NCBI GenBank assembly: GCA_903869875.1
Contig: CAIQAW010000014.1
Location: 1 to 7,240 of the forward strand
DNA from: Candidatus Nomurabacteria bacterium
GTDB taxonomy: Bacteria > Patescibacteriota > Minisyncoccia > Phycocordibacterales > UBA9973
DNA: 7,240 bases
Reading direction: 5' to 3'
Shown here piece after piece: positions 1-6,063 of this stretch. The notes below the pieces were generated by a model, which made no database searches, was not told the DNA's origin, and saw only the letters and a program-made list of their open reading frames with translations. Position 1 is the first letter of the stretch; every line of letters begins with the position of its first letter. Made by a program: the position numbers and the translations under genes.

Positions 1-1
1 A

Positions 2-400
2 ACATTAGCTGGGTATAGAACATGTAAACCATTAAAAAAGAATGATGATTATACTGTTAGTCCTAAAACATGTAAACTTTTAAAAAGGAGTGATTGTTAT
101 ACTGTTTGTGCAATAACTAAATCTAAAAAACTATGGGCGGCATCACTGAAAAATGTAACCAGCTTGGTTGAACCTGGTGGCTGGGTTCTAATGTCTGCCT
201 TACGAAATACAAAATACTATAATATTAACGGCGAACATTTTCCAAGTCCTTGTGTAAACGAAAACGACTACATAAAGGAACTAATTAAAAATGGCTTTCT
301 AAAAGAAAATATAAATGTTAAAATAATACCATCACCTCACTGGCAGAAAGATGGAATAGATAGTTTATTAGTTTTAAGTGCTCAAAAAGCAAAAAAATGA
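2..400 (+). CDS. SAM-dependent methyltransferase, NNMT/PNMT/TEMT-like, C-terminal part (left-truncated)
   Basis: The frame is open from the left edge of the window to a TGA at 398-400, so the gene begins outside and only its last ~132 codons are seen. The tail matches my memory of the NNMT/PNMT/TEMT small-molecule N-methyltransferase family: a helix with LKNVTSLVEPGGW (post-SAM-motif 'kPGG' strand), then SALRNTKYY and a GEHFPSP segment like the family's 'YY.iG...F', a C-terminal helix ending NGF, and a final strand LLVLSAQK corresponding to the family's '..VARK' end. The substrate cannot be told. Upstream of the PGG motif the sequence is odd: a 16-codon tandem duplication (20-115) lies where the family carries its 'D-V-T...PL' and 'F(V/C)AES' motifs, and the latter is reduced to VCAIT, so the protein may be diverged or decaying. 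The stop overlaps the next start (ATGA at 397-400), implying translational coupling with the membrane protein. Family call is fairly sure, integrity is not. Confidence 0.72.
   Translation, partial: TLAGYRTCKPLKKNDDYTVSPKTCKLLKRSDCYTVCAITKSKKLWAASLKNVTSLVEPGGWVLMSALRNTKYYNINGEHFPSPCVNENDYIKELIKNGFLKENINVKIIPSPHWQKDGIDSLLVLSAQKAKK
20..115 (+). repeat. In-frame tandem duplication, 2 x 48 nt, inside the methyltransferase
   Basis: Bases 20-67 and 68-115 align without gaps at an offset of exactly 48 nt, with 37 of 48 identical by my hand count. Both encode a 16-residue unit starting TCK and containing a YTV triplet. Because the unit length is a multiple of three the reading frame survives. Divergence between the copies (including six second-position changes) suggests the duplication is not recent. 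Confidence 0.75.
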
Positions 401-1254
401 AAACATTCACTGACAATATAAAACAATTAAAAGGTGCAATAATAGCACTATATATTATTTTAACTATTTTATGGATATTCTTTATTATCAGCACAAACAA
501 CGCCGGTACATACGAAGGCCCATTGTTTAAATATGTCCTAACGCCATTTTTGGCTGGCATGACACTGTTACCTATACTTGGTGCAATACTTAGTTTTAAA
601 AAAGCTAAACACTGGGGTAGTTGGAATAGTGCTATCGGTAAAACACTTATAACATTAGGCCTTGGTTTGCTTGGCTGGGCAGGCGGTATGATAGTTTGGA
701 ACTACTACCTATATTTTACAGATGTTCAAGTACCTTTTCCTTCATTGGCAGACTTCTTCTTTATAATGATCTGGCCATTGTGGACTTTCAGTATGATAAA
801 GCTTTCTAAGGCCACTGGTGCAAAATATGGTTTCAAAAACATGGGCGGAAAAATATTTTCTATTATATTAGCAGTAGTATCAGTTGTTGTCTCATATTAT
901 CTATTGTTTATAGTAGCCAAAGACGGTGTTGTTGATTTAAGTGTAACAACATCACAATTAATATTGAATTTCTTTTACCCACTGGGTGACGTTTCTATAC
1001 TTATATCAGCAGTATTGGTGTTTACATTGTCATACGGTTTTCTAGGTGGTAAATACAAAAGAACAGTTCGTTGGTTGTTGTTAGGTTTCTTTATAAACTA
1101 CGTCGCGGACTTCTTGTTCTTATTTACAACCACAAACGGTACATATTTTAACGGACATATTTCAGATTTTATGTATCTAACTATGATGTTTATACTTACA
1201 ATGGGTGCTGCTGGGTTTACATTACCAAGTAATGAAACTGAACCGACAGTTTAA
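397..1254 (+). CDS. Eight-segment integral membrane protein, stand-alone sensor-like module
   Basis: This 285-residue protein is almost wholly hydrophobic, with likely membrane segments near residues 12-33, 45-67, 82-107, 117-137, 151-174, 188-214, 224-244 and 254-275, and no soluble catalytic domain. Its conserved-looking points are VPFPSLADFF (112-121), YPLGD (194-198), YVAD (235-238) and YFNGHISDFMYL (250-261). I recognise this 'PSxAD ... YPxxD ... AD ... D..yl' layout from N-terminal membrane sensor regions fused to GGDEF or histidine kinase proteins; no ligand is known to me for it. Here it is a separate polypeptide. It overlaps the upstream methyltransferase by 4 nt (ATGA) and is followed after 11 nt by the 93-residue gene and then a kinase without membrane segments, so I infer that it is the membrane input for that kinase. 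No Shine-Dalgarno sequence precedes the ATG. Membrane nature is certain; the sensor role is an inference. Confidence 0.8.
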   Translation: MKTFTDNIKQLKGAIIALYIILTILWIFFIISTNNAGTYEGPLFKYVLTPFLAGMTLLPILGAILSFKKAKHWGSWNSAIGKTLITLGLGLLGWAGGMIVWNYYLYFTDVQVPFPSLADFFFIMIWPLWTFSMIKLSKATGAKYGFKNMGGKIFSIILAVVSVVVSYYLLFIVAKDGVVDLSVTTSQLILNFFYPLGDVSILISAVLVFTLSYGFLGGKYKRTVRWLLLGFFINYVADFLFLFTTTNGTYFNGHISDFMYLTMMFILTMGAAGFTLPSNETEPTV

Positions 1255-1265
1255 GAATTATATAT

Positions 1266-1547
1266 ATGACCATCTTTGATCAAATATCATTACGAATAGT
1301 ACGCGAACAGGAACTGGTTATTGGACCCGTTGCTTGGAGCGAGGCCGTTAAGGTTTCTGGATTTAAAGTAATAGACCAGAAAAAAGGCGAAGTAGAACTA
1401 GTGGGCGACCCAAAGGAAATACTAAACAACCTTGTTGCCCAGTATGCACGTCTGTTCGGTAAAGCTTCGAACGAAGTATGTAAGGAAGCTGCCCAAGACC
1501 TATTGGCCGACCTAACACCTGACCAAGTACCACCAAACCTACAATAA
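1266..1547 (+). CDS. Small conserved-looking protein of a kinase operon, function unknown
   Basis: I do not recognise a named family for this 93-residue, soluble, mixed alpha/beta protein. It opens with an amphipathic segment (QISLRIVREQE), then VIGPVAWSEAVKVSGF (residues 18-33), a short basic strand-like part (DQKKGEVELVGD), and a long helix pair LVAQYARLFG / EVCKEAAQDLLADL, ending in a proline-rich PDQVPPNL tail. There is one Cys, no membrane segment, no signal peptide and no DNA-binding motif. It sits 11 nt after the membrane protein and only 3 nt before the kinase gene, so all three are surely co-transcribed and probably translationally coupled. The position between a membrane module and a soluble kinase makes a linker, adaptor or regulator of the kinase the simplest guess, but nothing in the sequence proves it. 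Codon use (ATA-rich Ile) matches its neighbours, which argues that it is a real, resident gene. Confidence 0.8.
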   Translation: MTIFDQISLRIVREQELVIGPVAWSEAVKVSGFKVIDQKKGEVELVGDPKEILNNLVAQYARLFGKASNEVCKEAAQDLLADLTPDQVPPNLQ

Positions 1548-1550
1548 TAT

Positions 1551-2960
1551 ATGGGTATATTTTCTAGATCAAAAAAAGAAATAGAAAGCCCCGGAAATTT
1601 GCAAGAAGTTACACAGGAAATTTACAAACGTAACCTGGATCTTGCCATTGTTAACAAAACACTTTCACTACTGCGTAAGTTGTACCAGATAAGTTTACTT
1701 ACACTAGACCCAGCGGAATTGTCGGAAAGAATTTCTGAATCAGTTCGTACAGACCTAAACATGGAAGTTGTAGGTATATTTTCTTTTGACGAAAACAAAG
1801 ACACATTAGAACCTTTTTCTTTTTCAAAATCTGCACGGTTAATGGAATCTATGGCACGTCTAGGTATACTTTTCCATGACATAAACATTAGTCCAGTTAA
1901 GGGCAGACCCTTACTAAAAGAAACGGTTTACGGTGGTGTGTCTACCATGACAACAGACATAAAAGACATCTGGGGTGGCGACTTGGCCGACGAAAAACTT
2001 CAAACCATAACACAACAGTCGCATATAAAAACTGTTGTTTTGCACCCCCTGATAATACAACGTAAAGTTATAGGTATATTGCTTTTAGGCCTAAACCGCG
2101 ACTACACCAGCATGAACGACCACGAATGCGACTCGATTAAAAGTTGTGTCGACGTTACCGCTGTTGCACTGGACAAAGCATACCTATACAAAGCGTTACA
2201 AGATGCTAACGAGAAGTTACAAAGTCTAGACAAACTTAAAACAGAATTCCTTTCATTAGCGTCGCACCAACTACGTAGCCCCCTAACTGCTATACGTGGT
2301 TATGCGTCTATGCTACTAGAAGGTTCGTTTGGTGCACTACCTACAGAATCTAAAGAAGCAGTGGACCGTATAAACGAATCTAGTCGCAACCTGGCTATGA
2401 TAGTCGAGGATTTGTTGAACGTTACCAAAATAGAATCCGGTGGTATGAAGTACGAAATGGCCCCGTTTAACTTGGGCGAAATAGTTTCCGACGCAAGCCG
2501 CGACATGGCCGTTATAGCAAACAAAAAGGGTATAATACTGACATACACAGAAGAAAAGGGTATAGACCATGTTGTAGTTGGCGACAAAGAAAAAATCCGC
2601 CAGATAATACTAAACTTTATCGACAATTCTGTAAAATATACTAAGGACGGAACAATAGAAGTTAAAGTTAAAAAAGTTGGTCGCGCAAATATGGACGGTG
2701 CGCGACACGAATCCGCAGATTCGAAGATCCTCTTCTCAGTTCAAGACTCGGGCATGGGTATAAAACCTGAAATACTTTCAACTTTGTTTAATAAATTTGT
2801 TCGTGGTGAGGGCTCAAAAATGAACGGTAGTGGTAGTGGCCTTGGTCTATATCTAGCAAAAGAAATAGCCCAGGCCCACCATGGCCGTACATGGGCCGAG
2901 TCTCCTGGACCCAACCTTGGTTCTACATTCTACCTTGAACTCGACGCACAGAATAAATAA
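1551..2960 (+). CDS. Soluble GAF-domain sensor histidine kinase
   Basis: This 469-residue protein is a two-component sensor kinase that should autophosphorylate on His and pass the phosphate to a response regulator. Order of parts: N-terminal helical region (1-50), a GAF-like sensory domain (about 55-208), a short coiled coil (about 210-230), the dimerisation/phosphoacceptor domain with SLASHQLRSPL and phosphoacceptor H239, then an HATPase_c domain with N box LNFIDNSVKYTKDG (N355, N359), G1 box DSGMGI (399-404) and G2 box GSGSGLGLYLAKEIA (426-440). All catalytic boxes are intact. There is no transmembrane segment or signal peptide, unlike most sensor kinases, and no receiver domain. The gene begins 3 nt after the 93-residue protein, without a Shine-Dalgarno sequence, and ends at a strong terminator. 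A stand-alone membrane module two genes upstream could supply the missing membrane sensor. No response regulator gene is in the window. Confidence 0.95.
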   Translation: MGIFSRSKKEIESPGNLQEVTQEIYKRNLDLAIVNKTLSLLRKLYQISLLTLDPAELSERISESVRTDLNMEVVGIFSFDENKDTLEPFSFSKSARLMESMARLGILFHDINISPVKGRPLLKETVYGGVSTMTTDIKDIWGGDLADEKLQTITQQSHIKTVVLHPLIIQRKVIGILLLGLNRDYTSMNDHECDSIKSCVDVTAVALDKAYLYKALQDANEKLQSLDKLKTEFLSLASHQLRSPLTAIRGYASMLLEGSFGALPTESKEAVDRINESSRNLAMIVEDLLNVTKIESGGMKYEMAPFNLGEIVSDASRDMAVIANKKGIILTYTEEKGIDHVVVGDKEKIRQIILNFIDNSVKYTKDGTIEVKVKKVGRANMDGARHESADSKILFSVQDSGMGIKPEILSTLFNKFVRGEGSKMNGSGSGLGLYLAKEIAQAHHGRTWAESPGPNLGSTFYLELDAQNK

Positions 2961-2993
2961 AAAGCCTTTCATTTTATTGAAAGGCTTTTTTTA
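2960..2993. terminator. Bidirectional intrinsic terminator between convergent genes
   Basis: A perfect stem AAAGCCTTTC (2961-2970) / GAAAGGCTTT (2979-2988) encloses an 8-nt AT loop and is followed by a run of T to 2991 on the plus strand. On the minus strand the same stem is followed by TTTTT (2965-2961 region), so it can end both the kinase operon and cysS, whose stop codon lies 12 nt beyond it at 3005-3007. Confidence 0.93.
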
Positions 2994-3004
2994 TTTTCAG
3001 GTAT

Positions 3005-4420
3005 TTAAAGTTTTTTTACCTTTGGGCCGTCTTTGGTATCTAAAACTTCGTAGCCTAGTGTTTGTATTTGTGCGCGTAGTGCGTCTGAACCAGCGAAGTC
3101 CTTATTCGTGCGGGCGTCTTCGCGTTGTTCTACTAACACAGCAACTTCGTGCGGCACTGTTATGGTGCGGTCTTCGGCTAAACCTAAACCTAATACAGCA
3201 TCTATCCACAGCAATGTGGCTTTTTTATTTACGGGTTCTATTTTTGTGTCCTTAATTAATTCCCATACAACAGCTAACACACCTGGCATGTCCAGGTCGT
3301 CGTTTATACGAGTAAGCATTTTGTCTTGGTAAACTGAATCTATAATGCCTTCGTTTAGTTTTACATCACCAGTTACTGATACACTGTCTACAAATGCAAA
3401 TAGTTTTTGTAATGCATTGTTTGCAGCGTCTAATGCAGCCCAAGTAAAGTTTATCTGCGTGCGGTAGTGGCCAGTTAGGTAGAAATATCTCAACGCCATA
3501 GGGCTGTAGCCTTTGGCAATTATGTCGTCTATAGTATACGCATTACCCATAGATTTACCCATACGGCCACCGTCTACCATTAGAAATGCACCGTGCATCC
3601 ATGTAGTAACAAATGGTGCGCAACCGGTAGCACCTTGCGACTGAGCTATTTCGTTAGGGTGGTGTGTACTTTTCAAGTCCTCGCCACCTATATGCAGGTC
3701 AAACTGTTCGCCAAGGTACTTCATAGCCATAGCTGAACATTCTATATGCCAACCTGGAAAACCAACACCCCATGGACTGTCCCATTCCATTTGGCGTTTC
3801 TCATCTGCATTATTAAACTTCCACAATGCAAAATCGCGGTTGTTTTTCTTTTCTGAATTATATTCTACACGTGCACCTTCATGTATGTGGTCTAGGTTTG
3901 AAAGTTCGCCATATGTATAACCCAGCGCCTCATAGGCAACAGTGTCAAAATATATACCATCTGTTATCTGGTATGTTAGTCCGTTTTTTTCAAGTTTTTC
4001 TATTAGTGCAATTTGTTCGGCTATGTGGTCGGTGGCCTTAACAAATTGGTTCGGACGTGACAAATGCATCAGGTCGTAACCACGCATAAAGTCGTTGGTG
4101 TAATATGTAGCAATGTCCCAAACGGTTTTGTTTTCTTTTTTACTTGCGTTTTCAAGTCTGTCTGTACCCGTGTCAGCGTCGCCGGCATTGTCGCCAGTTA
4201 GGTGGCCCACGTCGGTAATGTTCATTATGTATTTTACACTATAACCCTGCAGTACCAGTGCCCGGTATGCAAAATCGGCTAGGGTATATGTACGCCAGTT
4301 GCCAATAGTTACATAGCTATACACTGTTGGTCCACAAGTGTACATACCGACAGATTTGTCTTCTTTGGGCTTAAAAACCTCTAATAAGTGGCTTTTTGAG
4401 TTATATAAATGTATATCCAT
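3005..4420 (-). CDS. cysS: Cysteinyl-tRNA synthetase
   Basis: The 471-residue class I synthetase charges tRNA-Cys with cysteine in the cytoplasm; E. coli CysRS has 461 residues, so this is full length. The zinc site is intact by alignment with E. coli: C29 in TCGPT, C228 in GWHIECSAMAM, H253 and E257 in THHPNE. Other family blocks are seen: MNITDVGH (66-73), DFALWK (196-201), HIGGEDL (243-249), and a C-terminal anticodon-binding region with a typical R(E)DAR-NKDFAGSDALR helix (433-449). Two signatures deviate: the HIGH box is TIGN (38-41) and the KMSKS box is RMGKS (286-290), keeping the second Lys. TIGN is known from tryptophanyl-tRNA synthetase, but here the zinc ligands fix the CysRS identity. 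It is probably transcribed with corA, 58 nt upstream. The ATG at 4420 has no Shine-Dalgarno sequence. Confidence 0.97.
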   Translation of the reverse strand: MDIHLYNSKSHLLEVFKPKEDKSVGMYTCGPTVYSYVTIGNWRTYTLADFAYRALVLQGYSVKYIMNITDVGHLTGDNAGDADTGTDRLENASKKENKTVWDIATYYTNDFMRGYDLMHLSRPNQFVKATDHIAEQIALIEKLEKNGLTYQITDGIYFDTVAYEALGYTYGELSNLDHIHEGARVEYNSEKKNNRDFALWKFNNADEKRQMEWDSPWGVGFPGWHIECSAMAMKYLGEQFDLHIGGEDLKSTHHPNEIAQSQGATGCAPFVTTWMHGAFLMVDGGRMGKSMGNAYTIDDIIAKGYSPMALRYFYLTGHYRTQINFTWAALDAANNALQKLFAFVDSVSVTGDVKLNEGIIDSVYQDKMLTRINDDLDMPGVLAVVWELIKDTKIEPVNKKATLLWIDAVLGLGLAEDRTITVPHEVAVLVEQREDARTNKDFAGSDALRAQIQTLGYEVLDTKDGPKVKKL

Positions 4421-4439
4421 AGGTAATTTAGTTAGAGTA

Positions 4440-4478
4440 CCCCGACGCTTTGGTCGGGGCCCCGACTAGACGTCGGGG
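4440..4478. repeat. GC-rich tandem double hairpin between corA and cysS
   Basis: Two hairpins with identical 7-bp arms stand side by side: CCCCGAC (4440-4446) / GTCGGGG (4453-4459) with loop gctttg, and CCCCGAC (4460-4466) / GTCGGGG (4472-4478) with loop tagac. The middle arms form a perfect 14-bp palindrome, GTCGGGGCCCCGAC, so alternative pairings exist. It begins directly after the corA stop codon. No T-run follows on either strand, so it is not a classical intrinsic terminator; an mRNA 3'-end protector or processing element between corA and cysS is more likely. Confidence 0.8.
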
Positions 4479-5387
4479 TTAAAGCCATTTCCGGCCCTTT
4501 ATGAATAATAGCATAACAACACCAGTTGCAACCATAGCACCTATAACAAAAAGGAAGTCGCTGGGTTGGTGTATCAAAACAAAGTTTGCATTCATACCAA
4601 ATATGCCTGTTATTAGTGTTAGAGGTAGCATTATAACACTCATAACTGTTAGTGCTTTGATGGTTTCGTTAGTTTTTGCAGATAGTAACGAGTCATTTGT
4701 TTCGCGCAAGTCGTGCAGTAGGTCGGTATGTATTTCTAACATGGTTTGTAATTTGTTAAACTCAGCCATTATAGATTCTATCTGGTATGCAAAAGCAGCG
4801 CCATACAAGTTTTTACCTGGTAGTTCGAAGGACCGTAGGGCTTCGCGGTGGAAACGTAAAGACTGGCGGAAGTCTATAAGCTTTTTATTAACTTCTGAAA
4901 TACGACGCACCATAAACTTTTCTTTGTTTTCAAATATGCCATGTTCTACACGTGCCAGGTCGTTGTCTATTGTTTCTAGTTGTATAAAAGAAGTCGCGTA
5001 TAGTTCACGTATAATGTCGTAGAAAAGGTAACCAGCATGTTCGGCTACTATTTTATTGTTCATACTTTGTATTTCAAATGCACGGGTTATACGTTCTAAT
5101 GGTTCAGACAGTTGGTAGTGCACAGTTATAATGTAGTCGCGGCCAAGTATAAAGTCTATTTCATGGTCGGGGGTGGGGGTACTACCAGTAGTAACCTGGG
5201 GGAAATGTAGTATTAAAAAAACCATATCAGGGTGCACTTCTACCTTGCTACGCATTGTACTGGTTAACAGGTCCTGAGCTACACCTGCAGGTACGGCAAA
5301 ACGCTCGGCAATGTCACGAACTTCCTCGGGTGTTGGATTTGTCATGTCCACCCAGGTAAGCTTTTTATAAGTATATTGAGAAACCAT
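4479..5387 (-). CDS. corA: CorA-type Mg2+/divalent cation channel
   Basis: From ATG 5387 the product has 302 residues, close to the usual CorA length of about 316. The N-terminal cytoplasmic domain holds the family's WVD...P, a PDH-EIDFILG strand region and a long helical funnel (about 115-240, e.g. LETIDNDLARVE). Two C-terminal membrane segments follow (about 245-263 and 278-297), with the diagnostic GMN motif (264-266, in IFGMNANF) ending the first, and a basic KGRKWL tail inside the cell. It forms a homopentameric channel in the inner membrane. A longer frame starts with TTG at 5426, but that stretch contains the likely promoter (extended -10 at 5400-5395), so I prefer the ATG at 5387. It leads an apparent corA-cysS unit and is divergent from rplU. 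Ile codons are mostly ATA, as in neighbouring resident genes. Function is sure; ion preference (Mg2+, Co2+, Ni2+) is not. Confidence 0.93.
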   Translation of the reverse strand: MVSQYTYKKLTWVDMTNPTPEEVRDIAERFAVPAGVAQDLLTSTMRSKVEVHPDMVFLILHFPQVTTGSTPTPDHEIDFILGRDYIITVHYQLSEPLERITRAFEIQSMNNKIVAEHAGYLFYDIIRELYATSFIQLETIDNDLARVEHGIFENKEKFMVRRISEVNKKLIDFRQSLRFHREALRSFELPGKNLYGAAFAYQIESIMAEFNKLQTMLEIHTDLLHDLRETNDSLLSAKTNETIKALTVMSVIMLPLTLITGIFGMNANFVLIHQPSDFLFVIGAMVATGVVMLLFIKGRKWL

Positions 5388-5394
5388 GTAATCT

Positions 5395-5423
5395 AGTATA
5401 GCAGATATATTTATAACATGGAA
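5395..5423 (-). promoter_or_regulatory. corA promoter with extended -10, predicted leaderless start
   Basis: On the minus strand TGC-TATACT (hexamer 5400-5395) is an extended -10 box. A weak -35, TTCCAT (5423-5418), lies 17 bp upstream. Only 7 nt (AGATTAC) separate the -10 from the ATG at 5387, so a normal start point 6-8 nt downstream would fall at or next to the initiation codon. Confidence 0.55.
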
Positions 5424-5430
5424 CAATTTC

Positions 5431-5470
5431 CCAGGGGCTGAACCTCTGATACCAGCGGTTCAGCCCCTGG
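5431..5470. repeat. 14-bp-arm palindrome midway between divergent corA and rplU promoters
   Basis: CCAGGGGCTGAACC (5431-5444) is perfectly repeated in inverse at 5457-5470; inside the 12-nt spacer a CTG/CAG pair (5446-5448, 5453-5455) can extend the stem. It is far richer in GC than its surroundings, lies about 7-11 bp outside each predicted -35 box, and has no T-run on either side. It looks like a regulator site, a cruciform-forming insulator, or a remnant repeat, rather than a terminator. Confidence 0.75.
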
Positions 5471-5481
5471 ATGACCACTCC

Positions 5482-5510
5482 TTGCAAAACATTACAATTA
5501 ATGCTATATT
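5482..5510 (+). promoter_or_regulatory. rplU promoter with extended -10, near-leaderless
   Basis: TTGCAA (5482-5487) and TATATT (5505-5510) are separated by exactly 17 bp, and TGC directly precedes the -10, giving TGCTATATT, almost the same as the corA box TGCTATACT. The -10 ends 10 nt before the ATG at 5521, so the leader would be about 3-5 nt. The AGGA at 5514-5517 is then too close to the ATG, and probably too near the 5' end, to act as a ribosome binding site. Confidence 0.65.
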
Positions 5511-5520
5511 TGCAGGACAT

Positions 5521-5940
5521 ATGGCAACAACAAAAACAACTAAAAAGGCAGTAAAAAAGGCCCCTGCAAAGGAAGGTGCTGTTACAAAGCCTATTTCTAA
5601 GAAAGCAAAGTCTGCAGCAGCTACTAACTACGCTGTTATAACAACTGGTGGCAAGCAATACAAAGTTGCTGTTGGTGACGTACTTAAAATAGAAAAGCTT
5701 CCTGGTGAATTCAAAACTGGCGACAAAATAGTTTTCGACCAAGTTCTACTAGTAGACGATGGTACAAAAACAGAAGTTGGTGCACCATACCTTGCAGGCA
5801 AAAAAGTAGAATCTGAATTTGCTCGCGCAGGCCGCAACAAAACAATCGACGTTATAAAGTACAAACAAAAATCTCGCTACTTTAAGAAAAACGGCCACAG
5901 ACAACATTTTATCGAAGTTACAATAACTGGGATAAAATAA
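5521..5940 (+). CDS. rplU: 50S ribosomal protein L21 with basic N-terminal extension
   Basis: Residues 37-139 form a complete L21 (103 residues, the usual size), from YAVITTGGKQYKV through GDVLKIEKL and the VLLVDDG hairpin to the C-terminal RNA-binding part YKQKSRYFKKNGHRQHF and the closing ITGIK. It binds 23S rRNA in the large subunit. In front lies a 36-residue Lys/Ala/Thr-rich tail (ten Lys by my count, e.g. TTKKAVKKAPAK) that is absent from standard L21 and presumably disordered and rRNA-binding. A longer frame exists from TTG 5482, but this TTG is the -35 box, so ATG 5521 is preferred. Unlike in many bacteria, rpmA (L27) does not follow; a terminator does, so the gene is monocistronic here. 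Identity is certain. Confidence 0.97.
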   Translation: MATTKTTKKAVKKAPAKEGAVTKPISKKAKSAAATNYAVITTGGKQYKVAVGDVLKIEKLPGEFKTGDKIVFDQVLLVDDGTKTEVGAPYLAGKKVESEFARAGRNKTIDVIKYKQKSRYFKKNGHRQHFIEVTITGIK

Positions 5941-5945
5941 TATAT

Positions 5946-5977
5946 AAAAAACCCGTGGTGTAAACCACGGGTTTTTA
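5946..5977 (+). terminator. Intrinsic terminator of rplU
   Basis: A 9-bp stem ACCCGTGGT (5951-5959) / ACCACGGGT (5964-5972) carries a GTAA (GNRA-type) tetraloop and ends in a run of five T (5972-5976); preceding A residues can pair with the T-run. It starts 6 nt after the stop codon. Confidence 0.95.
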
Positions 5978-5985
5978 TTTTGTGT

Positions 5986-6046
5986 GTCACGAGTCTCTAA
6001 GTCTACTCATGCACAAGTGCATTGCGTGGACACAAGGGCTCTTGGC
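5986..6046 (+). repeat. Structured direct repeat, copy A (61 nt hairpin element)
   Basis: This 61-nt stretch recurs at 6959-7019 with 54 of 61 identities, no gaps, and only transitions between copies. It folds into one long imperfect hairpin: 5986-5993 with 6039-6046, 5995-5998 with 6035-6038, 6001-6006 with 6026-6031, and the apical ATGCA/TGCAT (6009-6013, 6018-6022) capped by CAAG. It lies just after the rplU terminator and before the 242-residue gene. The strand on which it acts is unknown; plus is the reading given here. Confidence 0.85.
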
Positions 6047-6063
6047 CATCTAGGGACTTTACC

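Noticed and set aside
2..400. Alternative genetic code with TGA read as glycine
   Set aside because: The other genes use GGN for glycine and have no in-frame TGA through full-length, recognisable families, so the TGA at 398-400 is most simply a stop.
4440..4478. Intrinsic terminator of corA
   Set aside because: The hairpins are strong but no T-run follows on the minus strand (next bases are TACTCTAAC), so a classical intrinsic terminator is not supported.
4501..5022. Open frame of 173 codons on the plus strand
   Set aside because: It is entirely antisense to corA, whose GMN motif and length are unmistakable. Its Ser/Ile-rich product is typical of a shadow frame.
5388..5426. Longer corA start at TTG 5426
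   Set aside because: The 13 extra codons overlap the extended -10 promoter element, and the ATG at 5387 gives a normal CorA length.
5482..5520. Longer rplU start at TTG 5482
   Set aside because: The TTG is the first half of a 17-bp-spaced promoter -35 box, so it would not be transcribed; ATG 5521 begins a plausible basic tail.
5365..5742. Open frame of 125 codons on the minus strand across the corA-rplU gap and into rplU
   Set aside because: It runs antisense through the certain rplU gene, crosses the palindrome, and its product is a Cys/Phe-rich shadow translation.
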